64,000 bases of DNA from positions 124,001 to 188,000 of the forward strand of contig JAZKJV010003370.1 in assembly GCA_037367405.1 (NCBI GenBank). The letters run 5' to 3'. The translations under genes were made by a program, and so were the position numbers. Shown piece by piece: positions 9,501 to 21,776 of this stretch (the stretch's first letter is position 1; the number at the start of each line of letters is the position of its first letter). The notes under the pieces are model-generated. The model was not told the origin of the DNA. It did not search any database and saw only the letters and a list, made by a program, of their open reading frames with translations. Source of the stretch: Ottelia alismoides. Taxonomy: Eukaryota > Streptophyta > Magnoliopsida > Alismatales > Hydrocharitaceae.

Positions 9501-10582
9501 CCCGGAAGGAAGGCATACTTTAAAGTTGTGGGTAAGGGTTTGAGCTCAGGAATAGTGTGATCGTCTAAGAAATCTGGCTCAATCGGATCTGGCTCAGTGT
9601 TGGAGGTGGCTGGATCGTTCTCTGTGATTGCTGCCACCAAGTTCGGCTCTGGAGTCGGATCGTCAAAGGTCTCCATACAATCGGCAAACGCCTCGTCCGA
9701 CTCGTCCTCCTCATCTTCCGATTGTCCTAGAGATGTAAGGACTGACAGGCCCAATTGGGCCTCTACGTCATCGAAGATGTAGGGCGATGCAGGCTCAGAG
9801 CTGTACTCGTTCCTGAGGATCTCGCAGACTAACTCATGCACTGGATCATCTTCGGAGGAGATGGACATATCGGTGCTGGCTGGGTTCTGTCTCCATGGCC
9901 CAACTAAGTCTACATGCTCGTAGTCTGTTCTGGTAGAAGAGTACTCGGTGCTGGACTCTGAATCAGGTCTCCGCCATCTTGTCTGCTTCATTTCAAGTTC
10001 CTCATCTTCGCCTGGAGTTTGGAACTGTATCTTCCCATTCTTATAATCAAATAAGGCCCCTGCTGTTCTGAGGAAGGGCCTACCTAGAATGATCTGGGAA
10101 TCTCTCCAATTACGAGGGGTTTCCATATCCAGGACAGTGAAGTCCACCATGTATTCTTGCCCCTCGACTTTGATCACAATGTTCCTTAATTCTCCTTGGG
10201 ACCTCTTGGTTGATTTGTCAGCGAACTGGAGAAGAGCTCTAGATTTCCTAAGAGGTCCGAGGTTAAGCCGCTCATAGAGGGCTGTAGGCATCAGGTTGAT
10301 TGAGGAACCATTGTCTAGGAGAGTGCGTGCAAACGCGATGTCATCAACATGACTCACTACATAATGTGCACCCATGTCTCTTCGTTTCCGAGGAAACGAG
10401 TTCTTTATTGCACAAGTCATGGCTACTGATAATACGTGTTTCTCAACACGGCTTTTGGTCTTCCTGCTAACCCTAGTAGGTGTGCATCTCACCTTAAGGT
10501 ATTTTTGGAATGCAGGGGTCATTTCCACGAACTTGTCAAAGGGGATTGTGACCTTGATGTGTTTATTGCAGAATTCAGCCAT
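6599..10582 (-). CDS. pol: Element A Pol polyprotein (PR-RT-RNase H-IN)
   Basis: A 1327-residue open frame encodes the Ty3/Gypsy order protease, RT, RNase H, integrase. The protease motif is LLDNGSS at residues 88-94. RT has VDYRRLN near 493-499, MPFGLCNAP near 561-569 and the catalytic FMDD at 591-594. RNase H shows TDASD (D740), the TEKEM block (778-782) and FTDH (D806), but the last acidic site reads VVVNHLSR (N849) where C and D have VADHLSR. Integrase has the zinc-binding H947, H954/H955, C985 and C988 and a DD35E core, D1018, D1077 and E1113. No chromodomain follows, as expected for the Athila clade. The frame stays open upstream to about 10630, and C shows gag and pol fused here, so the ATG at 10582 is probably not a natural start but the result of a frameshift. 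It would replicate and integrate the element. Confidence 0.95.
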   Translation of the reverse strand: MAEFCNKHIKVTIPFDKFVEMTPAFQKYLKVRCTPTRVSRKTKSRVEKHVLSVAMTCAIKNSFPRKRRDMGAHYVVSHVDDIAFARTLLDNGSSINLMPTALYERLNLGPLRKSRALLQFADKSTKRSQGELRNIVIKVEGQEYMVDFTVLDMETPRNWRDSQIILGRPFLRTAGALFDYKNGKIQFQTPGEDEELEMKQTRWRRPDSESSTEYSSTRTDYEHVDLVGPWRQNPASTDMSISSEDDPVHELVCEILRNEYSSEPASPYIFDDVEAQLGLSVLTSLGQSEDEEDESDEAFADCMETFDDPTPEPNLVAAITENDPATSNTEPDPIEPDFLDDHTIPELKPLPTTLKYAFLPGQDKKFPVIISSQLTEKRESRLLEILEKKRKVIGWSISDLHGINPALCLHHIYLENEAKPSREFQRRLNPNLREVVKKEIEKWCDAGFIYPISDSKWVAPIHVVPKKSGIQTTTNEDGEEIVTRVPTSWRVCVDYRRLNAATKKDHFPLPFIDQILERLVGKEFFCFLDGFSGYNQVAIAPEDQEKTTFTCPFGTYAFRRMPFGLCNAPGTFQRCMIAVFAEMVGEFLEVFMDDFSVHGDSFDSCLRNLDRVLKRCCEVNLVLSWEKSHFMVTEGIVLGHVISKRGMEVDPAKVDVIRRLQPPTNVRQLRSFLGHVGFYRRFIKDFSKIARPLTEILGKDMEFVVDHKCLEAFKLLQGMIMDAPILQAPDWSLPFEIMTDASDYAVGAVLGQRRDGVPFAIHYASKVLDNAQRNYTVTEKEMLAVVFALDKFRSHLIGSKVTVFTDHTALRYLMAKKDAKARLLRWILLIQEFDLDIRDKPGKKNVVVNHLSRLEDLNTSEVSPIRDSFPDESIFVIDSLPWYANIVNYLVSKKVPEDWPKNQIDRLKSDARHYHWEDPILFFEGPDCVWRRCIPQEEYQSILSLCHSLEAGGHHSGKRTAWKVLQCGFYWPTLFRDATAFAKSCPVCQRMGGTVGSKDEMPMQLVIICDVFDAWGIDFMGPFPVSHGFEYILLAVDYLSRWVEAIPTQAADSRTVCKFIREHIISRFGIPKMMISDGGSHFVNRKVKKLLKDYGIEHRVASPYHPQTNGMAEVSNREVKTILQKLVRPDRKDWSQILDQVLWAYRTAYKTPLGTSPFRMVFGKPCHLPAELVHKSEWAIKKVNWNTHLGQKQRDMDLNELVEVRNRAYDNSLLYKDKVKRWHDRYIRRKTFVPGQKVWLFNARLKIFQGKLKSKWTGPFVVRTVHDSGCVEISDLADDAPTFLVNGQLLKHFIESNEQLVHAEEIVFMRETDTADTPRATYETLQQ

Positions 10583-10589
10583 CTTAGGG

Positions 10590-13025
10590 TCATCTTTTTG
10601 GATTTTTTTTGTTTTTCTTCTTTCCTCCCTTCAGAGCTCGGGGGAAAGGGATTATTGACTCCAACTCAGGTTCGGAAACTGAAATTTTCTCATTAACTTC
10701 GGGAACTAAGTTCTTAACAGGGCTCTGACTCTGATACAAACTAGGACTTTGACTCTGACTGAAAAGAAAATGCTGCGGCAAGACCGGTGATGCTTCTTCC
10801 GCTTCTGCTGGACGATCCTCCTCAGATGGAGGTGCGGGCTCTTCATCGGTGTCATCTGACTCTATGCGAATGCGAGAATGCTGCTTCGAGGACTCAGATG
10901 TCCTCTTCTTCTGCTGGTGATGGTGGTGATGATGCTCCTCCTTTTCTTCCTCCGAGTTCTCCTCAGGTAGAGTGTCGGAGGCTCCTTCCTTCTGCGCCCG
11001 TGCCCGATCATGTATGGTCACGGTCCTTCCGCTCCTGAGGGACATATGATTTACATTATCGTACGAAAGGATCTCATGTTCAGATAAATAATTATCTGAA
11101 TAATATACCTGATCTCGAGGTCGGTTCTGGCCCTGGTGTAAGCTGTTCAGGTTGGCCTGAACCTGTGCGGGAATTGGGGTCTTTGGCGCCATGTGTTGGT
11201 CCTGGGCACGAGAGACCCGATTGATGTCGGTTCTCATGTCCAGGTAGTCATTCTGTATCTGCTGGACCCTATCAGACAGGGTCTGGATCGCCAGGGTGAG
11301 AGACTCCAATTCGGTGGGCTGGGCTTGCTGCTGCGTAGATGCGGTTCTGTATTGGCCCTGCTGGCCATGCCGATATTGCTGCTGCTGATGGGACGATGCT
11401 GGCCCCTGCTGATAGGTGCGCTGCTGCTGCTGGTACCCCTGTTCTGGCCTGGACTGGAAGTGCAGTATGGGAACAAGCCTGGTCTCTTGGTAGACTGGGG
11501 ATGGGCGGTATGGCTGATCCTTCCCCATTTCGATTTGCCTGACCATCGGGTCACGTCTATACCAAAGCCCGTTGATCTCGTACACTGGTGGAGGCTCCTC
11601 GTATCCCGTCTCCATTTGTGGGGATGCATGCTGGTTCTGCTGGTTGTAAGTCTGGTCCCAGCTACTCTGAGACCCCGGTGCCTGTTCCTGTACAAGATGG
11701 ACTCGATGTACAGGTACAGGTGGTGCAGAGGGGGTAGGTAGCTTCATCTTAGCTACCTTCTCAGAGAGTTCCTCCACTTGCTTCGGTAGGTTCGAAAGAG
11801 ACTCCATTTCCGCGACTCTCTTGTGGATCTGCTCGACCATGGTAAGCTTGTCGGCAATCATCCCCATGCTGGGAATGAGGTCCTCAGTCAGATCTGCTAC
11901 AGTCCTTCGGGTTGTCTCATTGGATAGGATTGAGGGAGACAACTGATAAGCCCTTGTGGCCTGCGACCTGCCGGTTTCTGCCATCTGCTCCAGGATCTTC
12001 CATACGACGTGCTCATTCTTGTTCAGATAGCTTCCTCCACAGGCAGCACTGACTAACCCCTGCATCTCCGGGGTTAGACCACAGAACAAGGTCTGGACTA
12101 AGATCGCCTTCGAAATGCCGTGGCATGGGCATTTCTGTACTAAATCATTGAACCTGTCCCATGCTTCATGGAAAGGTTCACTAGGTCCTTGAGCGAAGCT
12201 GGCGATCTTTGTTCTCATCTGGTTAGTCCTACTGAGAGGGTAGAACTTTTTCAAGAATAGATCCTTGAACTGCATCCAGGTAGTACATACCACCCCCAAG
12301 TTCTTCAGCCAATGAGCAGCCTTATCACCTAAGGCAAAAGGGGTGGCCTTCAGTCGAATATAATCTTGGCCAACATTGGGATGGCTAAGATTATTGCACA
12401 CCAGTTCGAAGTCACGGAGGAAAGTGTATGGTTCTTCAGTGAGGTTTCCGTTGAACTTCGGAAGCAGACTAAGGAAGTGGGGCTTCAGCTCAAATGCCTG
12501 GGCGGGAACTGCGGGTGCTAACTAGTTCTGAATCTCGTTCTCCGCCGGGTTGTAGGTATCGACCATTGGTCGGTCGATTCCTCCAGCTACAATAATCTGT
12601 CCCATTCGCACCGTAAGATCTGCATTCTTTTGTTCGGCTTCGGCAAGGCGAGCAAAAATCTGTCGAATCTGGTCCTCATCCGGTGGCATCCTTGGCGGCA
12701 TTTTGTCCTCTACTTCTGGGGATTGGAAAATAAGATCTGTGTTAGAGGGTAAATTAGAGAAGGGATTACCGAGGCAATGGTCTTCCTCGGTAATCTCGGA
12801 GGAGATGAAAGGGTTGGTTTGAGAGTAACCACCCTGAGCATGAGGGAACCAGGACTCAAGAGGGTCATGAGTCCTGGGTGGTCCAAGGTGCGCTTGGACC
12901 GATGAAGATGAATTACCTGGGGGACTCATAGAGAGTTCGGTGACTAATGCGTCGAGATCTCCCCAGTCACTCATCTTGATGAAGCGAGAAGAAGATAGGA
13001 TTTTACTCCTACCTGAAGCAAGCAA
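10590..13025 (-). pseudogene. gag: Element A Gag, interrupted by one TAG
   Basis: Two frames in the same phase, 13025-12522 and 12519-10590, form one gag broken only by a TAG at 12522-12520 (peptide EIQN-stop-LAP). The probable start is the inner Met of MSDWGDLDALVTEL (near 12974) rather than the first Met. The central part is a retrotransposon gag domain (AAHWLKNL, RTNQMRTKIASFAQGP, EAWDRFNDLVQKCPCHGI, GGSYLNK). The C-terminal third is Q-rich with a run of six His and an acidic stretch, and no CCHC zinc knuckle is seen. The 3' end is shifted out of the pol frame by one extra G in the G5 run at 10640-10644 (four in C), which ends gag at 10590. Gag would assemble the particle and bind RNA. Confidence 0.85.
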
Positions 13026-14354
13026 AAATCAATCCAAGACTCTGGGTTCACACTCAACACAGTGAAGGACTCGAAATTGAATCCAATTAATCTTGTAGTT
13101 TTTAAGTGTGATTTTCAAGCAAAATAAGCAAGGATTACGCGGCCTATTGGGAAGTCGGCTCAGGGCCGGATGCGTCTTCCCTGTGTAACCTGTCGCCTAA
13201 GATACCATCGCTCCTTCCTTTCTTCGCTCCTATCCCAAGCCGATGGATTCAATGACCACGCCCCTATCTACCTGCAAGAAGGCGGAGGCTGACAAGGCCA
13301 GAACTTCACCTCGGGGGGTTACTGGTAGCTTGTCGCAAAGTACCGCAATTTCGCCCCTATCTACCTGAGACAGACGGAGGCTACTTGGTACTAGTCAAAG
13401 AATCTGGAATTTATTCGACTTGTGATATTTGCTAGGATTGGTTAGAACGTGATATGAAAGGCGGGGATTTGGGCTCTGCCTTAAGGTGTTCACACACACT
13501 CAAGTACCCTCACTCAGCCTGAATACAAGGTCGGGGATTAATCTCCCGCAAATAATTTTCAAATTTTATTCCTTTTTTTGGTCAATACTGTTTAGCAGTC
13601 CCGGTTTTAAGATAGGTTATCACAGATTAAGTCCACCACAAAGCACGCCTATCGGACAGTCCCAATTTCCTTTTTAATTTAAATGAGAAAATCAGAGGGG
13701 GAAATCGAGAAAAGCTGATGCAAGTAAAAATCAATGATGCGTATGCTGAGTGAAGAATACTTACAGTGATCCCTTCGCTTTTTATGCAGGATGCAGAACA
13801 GAATTGAAAACTTTTAATCTAGATGCAAATGCAAGCGATGAAAGCCGCTCCTAGACAGGCAGTTCCATTAGCGTGAAGAACAGTTTAATTTGACTAAGTA
13901 CTGCGGTCTAGGTGCGTCTTTTAAGTGTATTGTGTGGTCCTAATAATTTACGAGCACAAGCAAATCCTAGAGTGGCTCGAGGAGCCGCTAGTGCAATCTA
14001 AATTACATTCACCCACACAGCACCCAGGACACAGTTCCAGTATATTTACACGCGCGAGATCCCAAACGGGAACCAGTGGAAATGATGCGAAAAAGAAATA
14101 AAATGAAATAAAATGTAATTTACAAAGCCTCTCTTCCACTCAATAAAAATTAAAATGCTAAGTCCTTGAAGTGTCGTCGACTCCTCGCTGTCCTCGCACA
14201 AAAACAAATTGAGGTCAGAGAGCGACACAAAAATAAAATAATGCAAGAAATAAAGGAGAGAAAAAAATAATTACAAGAACACCGGGGGTCAGACTACCCG
14301 GGGAAGGAAAATCAAACACTCAAAAATTCGCTAAAATTTAACCTAAGCCGTGCC
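13026..14354 (-). other. Element A leader between PBS and gag
   Basis: About 1.33 kb has no convincing frame. On the sense strand there are T-rich runs with possible splice-acceptor contexts near the PBS, for example TTTTTGTGCGAGGACAG near 14190-14206, but this is not proof of an intron. Confidence 0.6.
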
Positions 14355-14372
14355 TCCCCGGCAACGACGCCA
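14355..14372 (-). other. Primer binding site of element A (tRNA-Asp type)
   Basis: The sense strand reads TGGCGTCGTTGCCGGGGA, three bases after the 5' LTR. It complements the 3' end of plant tRNA-Asp except for one T where E has the perfect C (TGGCGCCG). A G-U pair would tolerate it. Confidence 0.85.
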
Positions 14373-14375
14373 TTT

Positions 14376-17300
14376 TGACAACCGCCCAGCACCCTTGGTT
14401 AATTCGGTCAAATTAATTATCCAAATTAATTAGATGTCGTTCGTTGCAGTCGGATACGAGGGGCTAATCAAAAACCACTTAAATCAGATTTGAGTCAATT
14501 TCAAGCGGTGATTTTTTTTACTTGGTGAAGTCCAAGGTCGATCTCAGGGAGGCATCTGTCTCCTTAGGTGAATTTTAGCAAGTATCCAAGTGTGTGATTT
14601 TCGGAGAATTATATTTTTTTTGGCCTTTTCAATTTCTATGCAGACTTATGCAAAAATGCAGGCCAATTTAACGTTTAATTTAATTAAAATATCAAATGAA
14701 GTCCAAAAATTCTAAAAATTGGCCAGATGATTAATTATGATGAAAATGAGTTACCCTAATTTTTTTGGATTTTTCAGACACTAAATGAATTTACTGGAAA
14801 TTAAATATACAGACAGGGTGATTTTCAATATTTAATTTTTAATAAATAACAAACCACAATTTTTTCAAGAACTAAAATTATCCTAGATAGCACTAATGAC
14901 AAGGGATCCACAAAAATTGAAAGATCTGAATTTCAATGTGAAATGAATTAATTAAAATTAATAAAAGAAAATCACTCAACAATTTATTTAGGCCTCGATA
15001 TGTGTGCAAATGACATGAAATTTTTATAGTATGTTAAGAATACTGTCCTTAAGCTACTGTGAATTTCGATGATTTTTGGAAGCACAGAGAATTAACTACA
15101 AATTAAAAGGTGTCACTAGGCAAAATATGTCAAAAATGCACCAATTAATTCATTAATAATTCTACTGAAATTACAAAAATGTGACACGTGGTCCAATAGA
15201 CAGAGGACAAGTTTCTCAACAAAATGCAATTTTTAGTTTTGCAAAATGATGTGGAATGCAACCTAGGGATGCGTGCAAACACAAGGGTATAAATGCAATA
15301 CAGGAAAATAAAAATACAATAAGCAAATATGCGGACAGGGACTAAAATGCAATTACCTATAATGCTGGGGACTCAAGTGCAATTTTTCCAACCAGCACGT
15401 GCTCCTCACGTGGGCTCAGCTTCACAGGGACCTTTTTGCAAATATGGAAAGTCCCGGGGGCCTCTGTGTAAATTTCCCAGGCCGCACGTGCTCCTCACGT
15501 GGGCGGCCTAGGCTCAGATGGCTGCGAAGGCTCGGGGCTAGGCTCGGACGACTCTGGAGGTCTGGAGTAAGGCTCGGAGAAGCTTCGGGCTGTCCGAGCC
15601 TAGGTTCGTGGAAGAGGCTCGGACTCTTTCGACGTGGCTCGCTGAGGGCCCTTGGATCAAGATTGATCCAAGGGGTGTCGGTGCTGACGCATGGCTCGAT
15701 CAAAGATCGTCAGATCTACGTTGATCTGACGGCTCCTGGCTGCTCCAGATGTCGATGACGTGGAGGGCTACGCGCCGTTAGATCAGGAAGGATCCAACGG
15801 TACTGGTGAAGCGCGGCTGAGTGCGACGTGGAACGAAGTCTACCGTTCGATCAAGGTGATCGAACGGCAGCTGGAGCTTCTCCTTCAACGGGCCTCCGCC
15901 GCCTGCGGAGGAGATGGCTGGGCTCTGACGAGGTGGCGTGAGCTCCGCCCGTTCCTCCAGATGCCGATGAAGCTCTCCGAGGTGTCGGAGGTATCCCAGT
16001 AGGAGCGTGGCGATGCGGCGAAGGCGCTGATGGTCCCAGGAGCTGGAGAGGGCTGTCGGAGGTTGCTGACGATGAAGCTCGAAGTCGTCTCCGGCAAAGT
16101 TCCGATCAGTGACAAAAGAAGTACCTGCAAGGGTCAGAAGACTAGCCGAAGCTCGGGCTTGCACTTGTGGAGGTGGGAGGATGGTTGGTGAGGCCTAAGG
16201 CGGAGGGAGGTGATCGGGCGACGGTGCTCCGGCCAAGTGGCGGAGCTGGAGATCGATGGATGGTGGAGTGGAGTGTTTGAAGGTGCGGAGGGGTCAGCGA
16301 GGATGAGAGCTCCGTCACGGAACTCGGCGGAGTGAAGGCGAAGCGCGAAGATGATCGTGGACGCGTAATAAAATCGGAGAAGACAAAGAAAAAATAAGAA
16401 AGAGATCGGAGGGGGAATGGAGGGTTCACCTGGGGATTGGACCTCCCTCTTGGGGTCCAGGTCGTCGCTCGATGGACCGGTGGTGTCCCGTGCTCATGCA
16501 GCGTCGCGGAGGAGCGGCTGCGACACGGCGGAGGTGCCGTGGATCTCGCCGGAGAAGAAGCCCTTCTTCGCTCGAAGAATCGTCAAATTGCTGTCACCAA
16601 TTGGAGGATCTGAGCTCAGGGAAGCTCTCTGGAGTGGCGGATAGCCATGACGGTGGCTGGTGATGGTGTATTTATAGGATGGAGGTGGCAGGAGTGTTGG
16701 CGACGAGGCTAGGTTCATGGGCGTCATGGAGCGACTCTGGTGGTCGTAGTGGGGAGTGAGGTAGCTGGCGAGGATGAGGGACGAGTGGGTGACATCGTGG
16801 AGGTGGTGGTGCTTGTCTGCGGTGGTCGAGGCGCTGCCAAGAATAGGAAGGGGGCGCCCCTCCCGCAAGGCAGGGAACGTGGGAAAGAGGGGCACCCGGA
16901 GGTAGGAGACGAAGTCTCCACCGTTGGATCTTGTGATCCAACGGTGGTGATCGAAGAGGTAATGGCCGGGTAGGATTAGATCGGGGCGCGGTGATGATGG
17001 GCCGTGATCGCGCCACGTGGAGGGCGCTGGGCGAAGCACGGGCAAGCGGCTTGGATGAGGAGATGGAGATGATCGAAGGGACGAGGAGCGCCAACAGAAG
17101 AGCGGCTGTGATGGAGGGATCAGGGGCTTGATCAGATGGTTCATATGCCGCCACGTGGCGAGCTCTGGAAGAGGCGCGAACGGGCGGATCAGATGAGGCC
17201 CTGGAGATGATCTAACGACGTGGATTTAAGGCGCGCGTGGAAGCAGCTAGGCCGTTGGATCTATAGCGTAATCCAACGGCTGTGGCTGCGGGCGACTGGG

Positions 17301-17966
17301 GCAAGGGGAGCGGGCCGCGTGGCGCAACCAGAGGGCACCACGTGGCCTGCTGTGAATGGCTGGAAGAAAATGAATGTGTAGAGAGAAGAGGGGGCCGAAT
17401 TTGGAAAAACTCAAAACATGAAGGTTGTAGATCTCGATGAGATCTTCAACTTTCATGTTGACCAAAGACAGAGATGAGGTCAAATATTATACATAAATAC
17501 AAAGATACAAATATACATATATGTAGTATACAAGGTGGCCCAAAAACCCAACTTTCTCATACGAGCTCCAAATTGGATGAAATTAGTCTCATTTGAAAGG
17601 TCTTTTAATGTGTAGTATTCTAAGAGTAAGTAGACCTAGTTCGGAGTTTGTATGAGGGATTTATGTGCATTTTAGTGTACAGGGGTTCTAGGGCTTTATT
17701 GACTAATTTTCAAGGGGGATTTTTGGCATTCTTCCCTATATGATTAACTAAGGAGTACATATTATAAGGAAGAGGTTATTTTAGTGAGTGGATATTTTAC
17801 AAGGGATTTTGGCTTCTTATTTGAATGCAAATGGACTGCTAAATTGAATGTATTATGTGTGTATGCATGAATGCTATTTATGCATTATAAAGGGAAATAT
17901 GCCTCTATTTACTCGGGAACAAGGCTCTATTTTTGACTTTTGAAGTGATGAATCACATATTTATCA
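14376..17966 (-). repeat. Element A 5' LTR
   Basis: This is the 3591-bp partner of 1147-4738, running from a sense start at 17966 (TGATAAATATGTGATTCATC) to TGACAACC at 14376. It keeps the TATA box (16669-16678), G-boxes, GATC palindromes and the splice-donor-like site (complement at 16122-16130). Its 216-codon open frame at 17144-16494 spans the TATA region and shows no protein family, so it is left out as a gene. Confidence 0.95.
16669..16678 (-). promoter_or_regulatory. TATA box of the A 5' LTR
   Basis: The sense strand reads CCTATAAATA. As the 5' LTR copy it is the likely promoter for the genomic RNA. Confidence 0.65.
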
Positions 17967-17971
17967 CATAT
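17967..17971. repeat. Target site duplication of element A, right copy (CATAT)
   Basis: This matches 1142-1146 exactly. B's coding sequence resumes at 17972. Confidence 0.95.
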
Positions 17972-20900
17972 CTACTACTTGTGCGATCAAAACGAGATTC
18001 CAAGGAAGAAGAGAGATTGGGTGCCCACTTTGTCACTAGTCAGATATCTGACACATCTTTTGCTAGTACTCTACTCGATAACAGATCCTCAATCAATCTA
18101 TTATCGTATTCCCTTCTAGTTCATCTAGATTTAGGTCCTCTTAGGTGTTCGCGAGTACTTCTAAAGTTTGCGGACCGATCTATTAAGAGATCTAAGGGAA
18201 TGCTGAGGGACATTATCCTTGGCATTGATGGGAAGCAATACAAGGTGGACTTCACAATCCTAGATATGGAGTTTCCCTGAAGATGGCAAGATTCCATATT
18301 ATCCTTGGTCACCCTTTTCTGAGGACGACGGGAGCTATATTTGATTATACTTTGGGAAAGATACACTTTCATGCACACGATGAAAATATAGAGTTAGACA
18401 TGAAACAATCGAAATGGCAGAGACCTGATTCGGAGAGAAGTACAGAGTATATATCGTCAGAAGTCGAGTGCTACAGAGTTGACATACTCGATCACTAGAA
18501 GCAGCAATCAGCATTGGTTCACGAGTACCTCTCACCATGAGAGGACAATGTAGATGATGCATTTCAACAGATTCTACGGGATCAGACCTTACTCCTAGGA
18601 GACCTTTTTGATGCATCCCCCCTACATCCTCGATGACTCATAAACTGACTTCAGCTTGTTAGACATGTTCTTTTCAGGTCAATCAGAGGATGAGGATGAT
18701 GAGTCGGATGCGACTTTTCTGATTGCTTTGTCACGTTTTGGCGATCCGACTCCTGAGTTGAATCAGTTGTTGTCTGCTATTACAACAAATCCAACCACAT
18801 CCACCATAGGGCCAGATTTAGATGTATTTGAGCCAGATATTCCATATAATCATACCATCCTCAAGCTCAAACCTCTTCCCCCTATATTGAAGTATCCTTG
18901 CGAGCCCACCTTAGAAGTTATCAGTCATTATCAGTGCCATCCTAATCGATAATAAGAATCTCACTTGCTAGAGATTCTTGAAAAGAATCACAAGTCGATA
19001 AGTTGGAGCATGTCCGATCTCCAAAGATTAACCCTGCCTTGTGCTCTTACCATATTTACCTTGAGGAAGGTGTCAAACCCTCCCGTGAGTTCCAGCGTAG
19101 TCTGAATCCAAACTTACGGGAGGTGGTTAAGAAAGAAATAGAGAAATGGTGTGATGCAGGATTTATCTATCTCATCTTCGATTCCAAGCGGGGAGGCTCA
19201 CTTCATGTAGTCCCCAAAAAGGCATGGCTTTAGACAGTCACCAACTCGGAAGGAGAGGAGATTGCGACATGAGTACCTACATTGTGGCATGTCTATGTGG
19301 ATTACAGACACCTGAATGTTGTAATGGAAAATGATCATTTCCCATTATCATTCATTGATCAGATCTTAGAGAGACTTGTGTGGAAACAATTCTTTTGCTT
19401 TTTAGACGGGTACTCGAGCTAAAATAAACTAGCCATTGCTCTTAAGGGCTAGGAAAAGACCACATTTACATGTCCGTTCGATACTTATTCATTCAAGAGC
19501 ATGCTCTTTGGGTTATGTAATGCATCGAGGACTTTTCTTTGGTGTATGATTATGGTATTTGCTGAGATGGTGGGAGACTTCTTGTAAGTCTTCATAGACG
19601 ACTTCTTGATCCACGGCGATTCAGTTAACTCATGTTTATCTCATTTGGATCGAGTCCTCAAGAAGTGTAACGAGGTGAATTCGGTGCTCTCTTGGGAGAA
19701 AATCCATTTCCTGGTCCAAGAGGGCATTGTGTTGTGGCACGTCATCTCCTAGAGAGGAATGGAGGTTGACCTGCCAAGGTGGATGTGATCAAGAAACTTC
19801 ATCCACCAACCAACATCAAGCAAATGTGTTCGTTCCTCGAGCATGTCGGTTTTCACCGAAGATTCATAAAGGACTTGTTAAAGATTGCCCGACCACTAAC
19901 ATAAATCTTAGAAAATACACAGAGTGCCTTGTAGATCATGGGTGTCTTGAGGTCTTTGAACTCCTTAAGGTGAAGATCATGGATGCTCCTATTCTACATG
20001 CCCTAGATTGGTCTATACCCTTTGAGATCATGACAAATGCTTCTGACTTTGCAGTTGGGGCCATTATAGGACAAAGGAGAGAAGGGATATTGTATAATGC
20101 CCACTATGTAAGCAAGCTCCTAGATCAAGCTTACACTGTCCCATAGAATGAAAATGCTTGTCGTAGTGTTTGACTTGGATAAATTCAGGTCACATCTTTT
20201 AGAATCCAAGGTCATCGTGTTCACAAATCACGCATCCATTAAGTACCTCATGGAAAAGAAGGATGCGAAGACGCATCTTCTTAGGTAGATTCTACTACTC
20301 CAAGAGTTTGATTTGCAGATTAAGGATAAAGACTGGAGTGAAAAGGTGGTGGCTGATCACCTCTCCCGCATCGAGTCACAAACTTCCCCTGATTACGGCC
20401 CTATAAAGGGCTTCTTCCCCGACGAGTCAATTTGTAATGTCGACTCTCCCCCATTGTATGCCAACAAGGTGAACTTCTTGATGTGTAGGACATTTCCCAT
20501 GATTGGATCAAGAGTAACATTGAATGACTTAAGTTAGAATCCAGAAAATACCATTAGGAGGATCTGTTGCTTTTCTTCTAAGGTCCAGATTGTGTCTGGC
20601 GGAGGTTTATTCCTCAGGAGGAATACATGAGTGTCCTCACATACTGCCATTCCTTGGAGGTAGGAGGACATCACTTTGAGAAGAGGATCGCCTGGAAAGT
20701 ACTCCAATGTGGTTTGTATTGGCCAACGATGTTCATGATGGACATGCATTTCTTCGGTCATGTCCAGCATGTCAGAGAATGGAAGGGATTGTTGGTCCCA
20801 AAGATGAAATGCCCATGCAAAATGTGAATGTGGTTGATGTTTTTAATGCATGAGGCATAGATTTCATGGGCACATTCCCTAACAACCACGGTTTTGAGTA

Positions 20901-21776
20901 CATTCTATTCGCGGCGAACTATCTATCAAGGTGGGTGGAGGTTATCCATGTCCGAGCGTAAGACAGCAATATTGTTTGTAAGATCATGAAAGATCACATA
21001 AATTTCACAGTTTGGAGTTCCCAAAGTCATCATATCTGACGGGGGTAGCAATTTTGTTAACAGGAAAGTGAAAAATTTAACAAAGGACTATGACATCAAG
21101 CACTGTGTCTCTAGTCCAAACCACCCACAATCGAATGACACGGTTGAGGTGTCGAATAGGGAGGTGAAGGGCATTTTGCATAAGCTCATCCTCCCTGATA
21201 GGAAGAAATGGTCCCAACTCTTAGACCAAGTTCTATGGGCATACAAGGTTGCGTACAAGACCCCGCTCAGAACCTCCCCATTCAGGATGGTATATGGAAA
21301 GCCTTGTCATATGCCTATTGAACTGATTCACAAATCTGAATGGACATTAAAGAAAGGAACTGGAACACACATGAAGGAAAATAGAATAGACAGTTGTATT
21401 TGAATGAGCTTCTAGAAATATGAAACAAGGTACACGCTAACAATGTGATTTATAAGGACAGAATTAAGCGTTAGCATGATCAACATATCAGGCACAAGAA
21501 TTTTATCCCAGGGCAGCAGGTATGGTAATTCAATACCAAGTTGAAGATTTTCTAGGTAATGTTGAAGTCCAAGTGGATGGTACCCTTCATTGTTAAAGAA
21601 GTGGACAAGAATGACAATGTATAGATTTCAGATCTTATAGATGGTGCACGATCGTTCCTCATGAATGGGCAACTATTTAAGCATTTCATAGGATCATATG
21701 AGAAGTTGGACCGTAGAGAAGAGATATACTTCATTCATATCCCAAAATCTCATGATCCACTCGTAGGTAACACATG
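17972..21776 (+). pseudogene. pol: Element B pol, degenerate (PR-RT-RNase H-IN)
   Basis: Collinear homology to A's pol runs through this tract in broken frames. The protease motif is LLDNRSS (about 18072-18095), with Arg for the Gly of A's LLDNGSS. RT homology includes the FIDD site at 19591-19602, preceded two codons upstream by a stop at 19585-19587. RNase H has MTNASDFAVGA with Asn for Asp, and ADHLSR survives near 20350. Integrase retains SDGGS near 21040, an altered HPQSND and a GKPCHMP block near 21300. Many stops and frameshifts show it has long been inactive. The last readable block ends with TGA near 21776. Confidence 0.9.

Larger units (their letters stand above)
1147..17966 (-). 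mobile_element. Element A: complete Athila-type Ty3/Gypsy retrotransposon inserted in B
   Basis: A is a 16.8-kb minus-strand element bounded by LTRs at 1147-4738 (3' LTR) and 14376-17966 (5' LTR), with a perfect CATAT duplication. In sense order it holds the 5' LTR, a tRNA-Asp type PBS (14355-14372), a leader, gag (13025-10590), pol (10582-6599), a 1.86-kb noncoding tail with PPT-like hairpins, the PPT (4756-4739) and the 3' LTR. Integrase ends without a chromodomain and no env-like frame follows pol. The two LTRs differ at scattered positions, roughly 2% by eye and not computed, so the insertion is not recent. Coding lesions (TAG in gag, frameshift at the gag-pol join, altered RNase H residue) suggest it is not autonomous now. 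Confidence 0.95.

Noticed and set aside
10590..10630. Programmed -1 frameshift at the A-rich gag-pol join of A
   Set aside because: Pol is in the +1 frame relative to A's gag, and C shows an in-frame fusion. A 1-nt G insertion upstream explains the difference.
16494..17144. 216-codon open frame in A's 5' LTR and similar GC-rich frames in the A, C and E LTRs
   Set aside because: They lie wholly inside LTRs, are broken in the sister LTR (left copy split at 3086-3916), and are low-complexity (P/S/R-rich) with no family signature.
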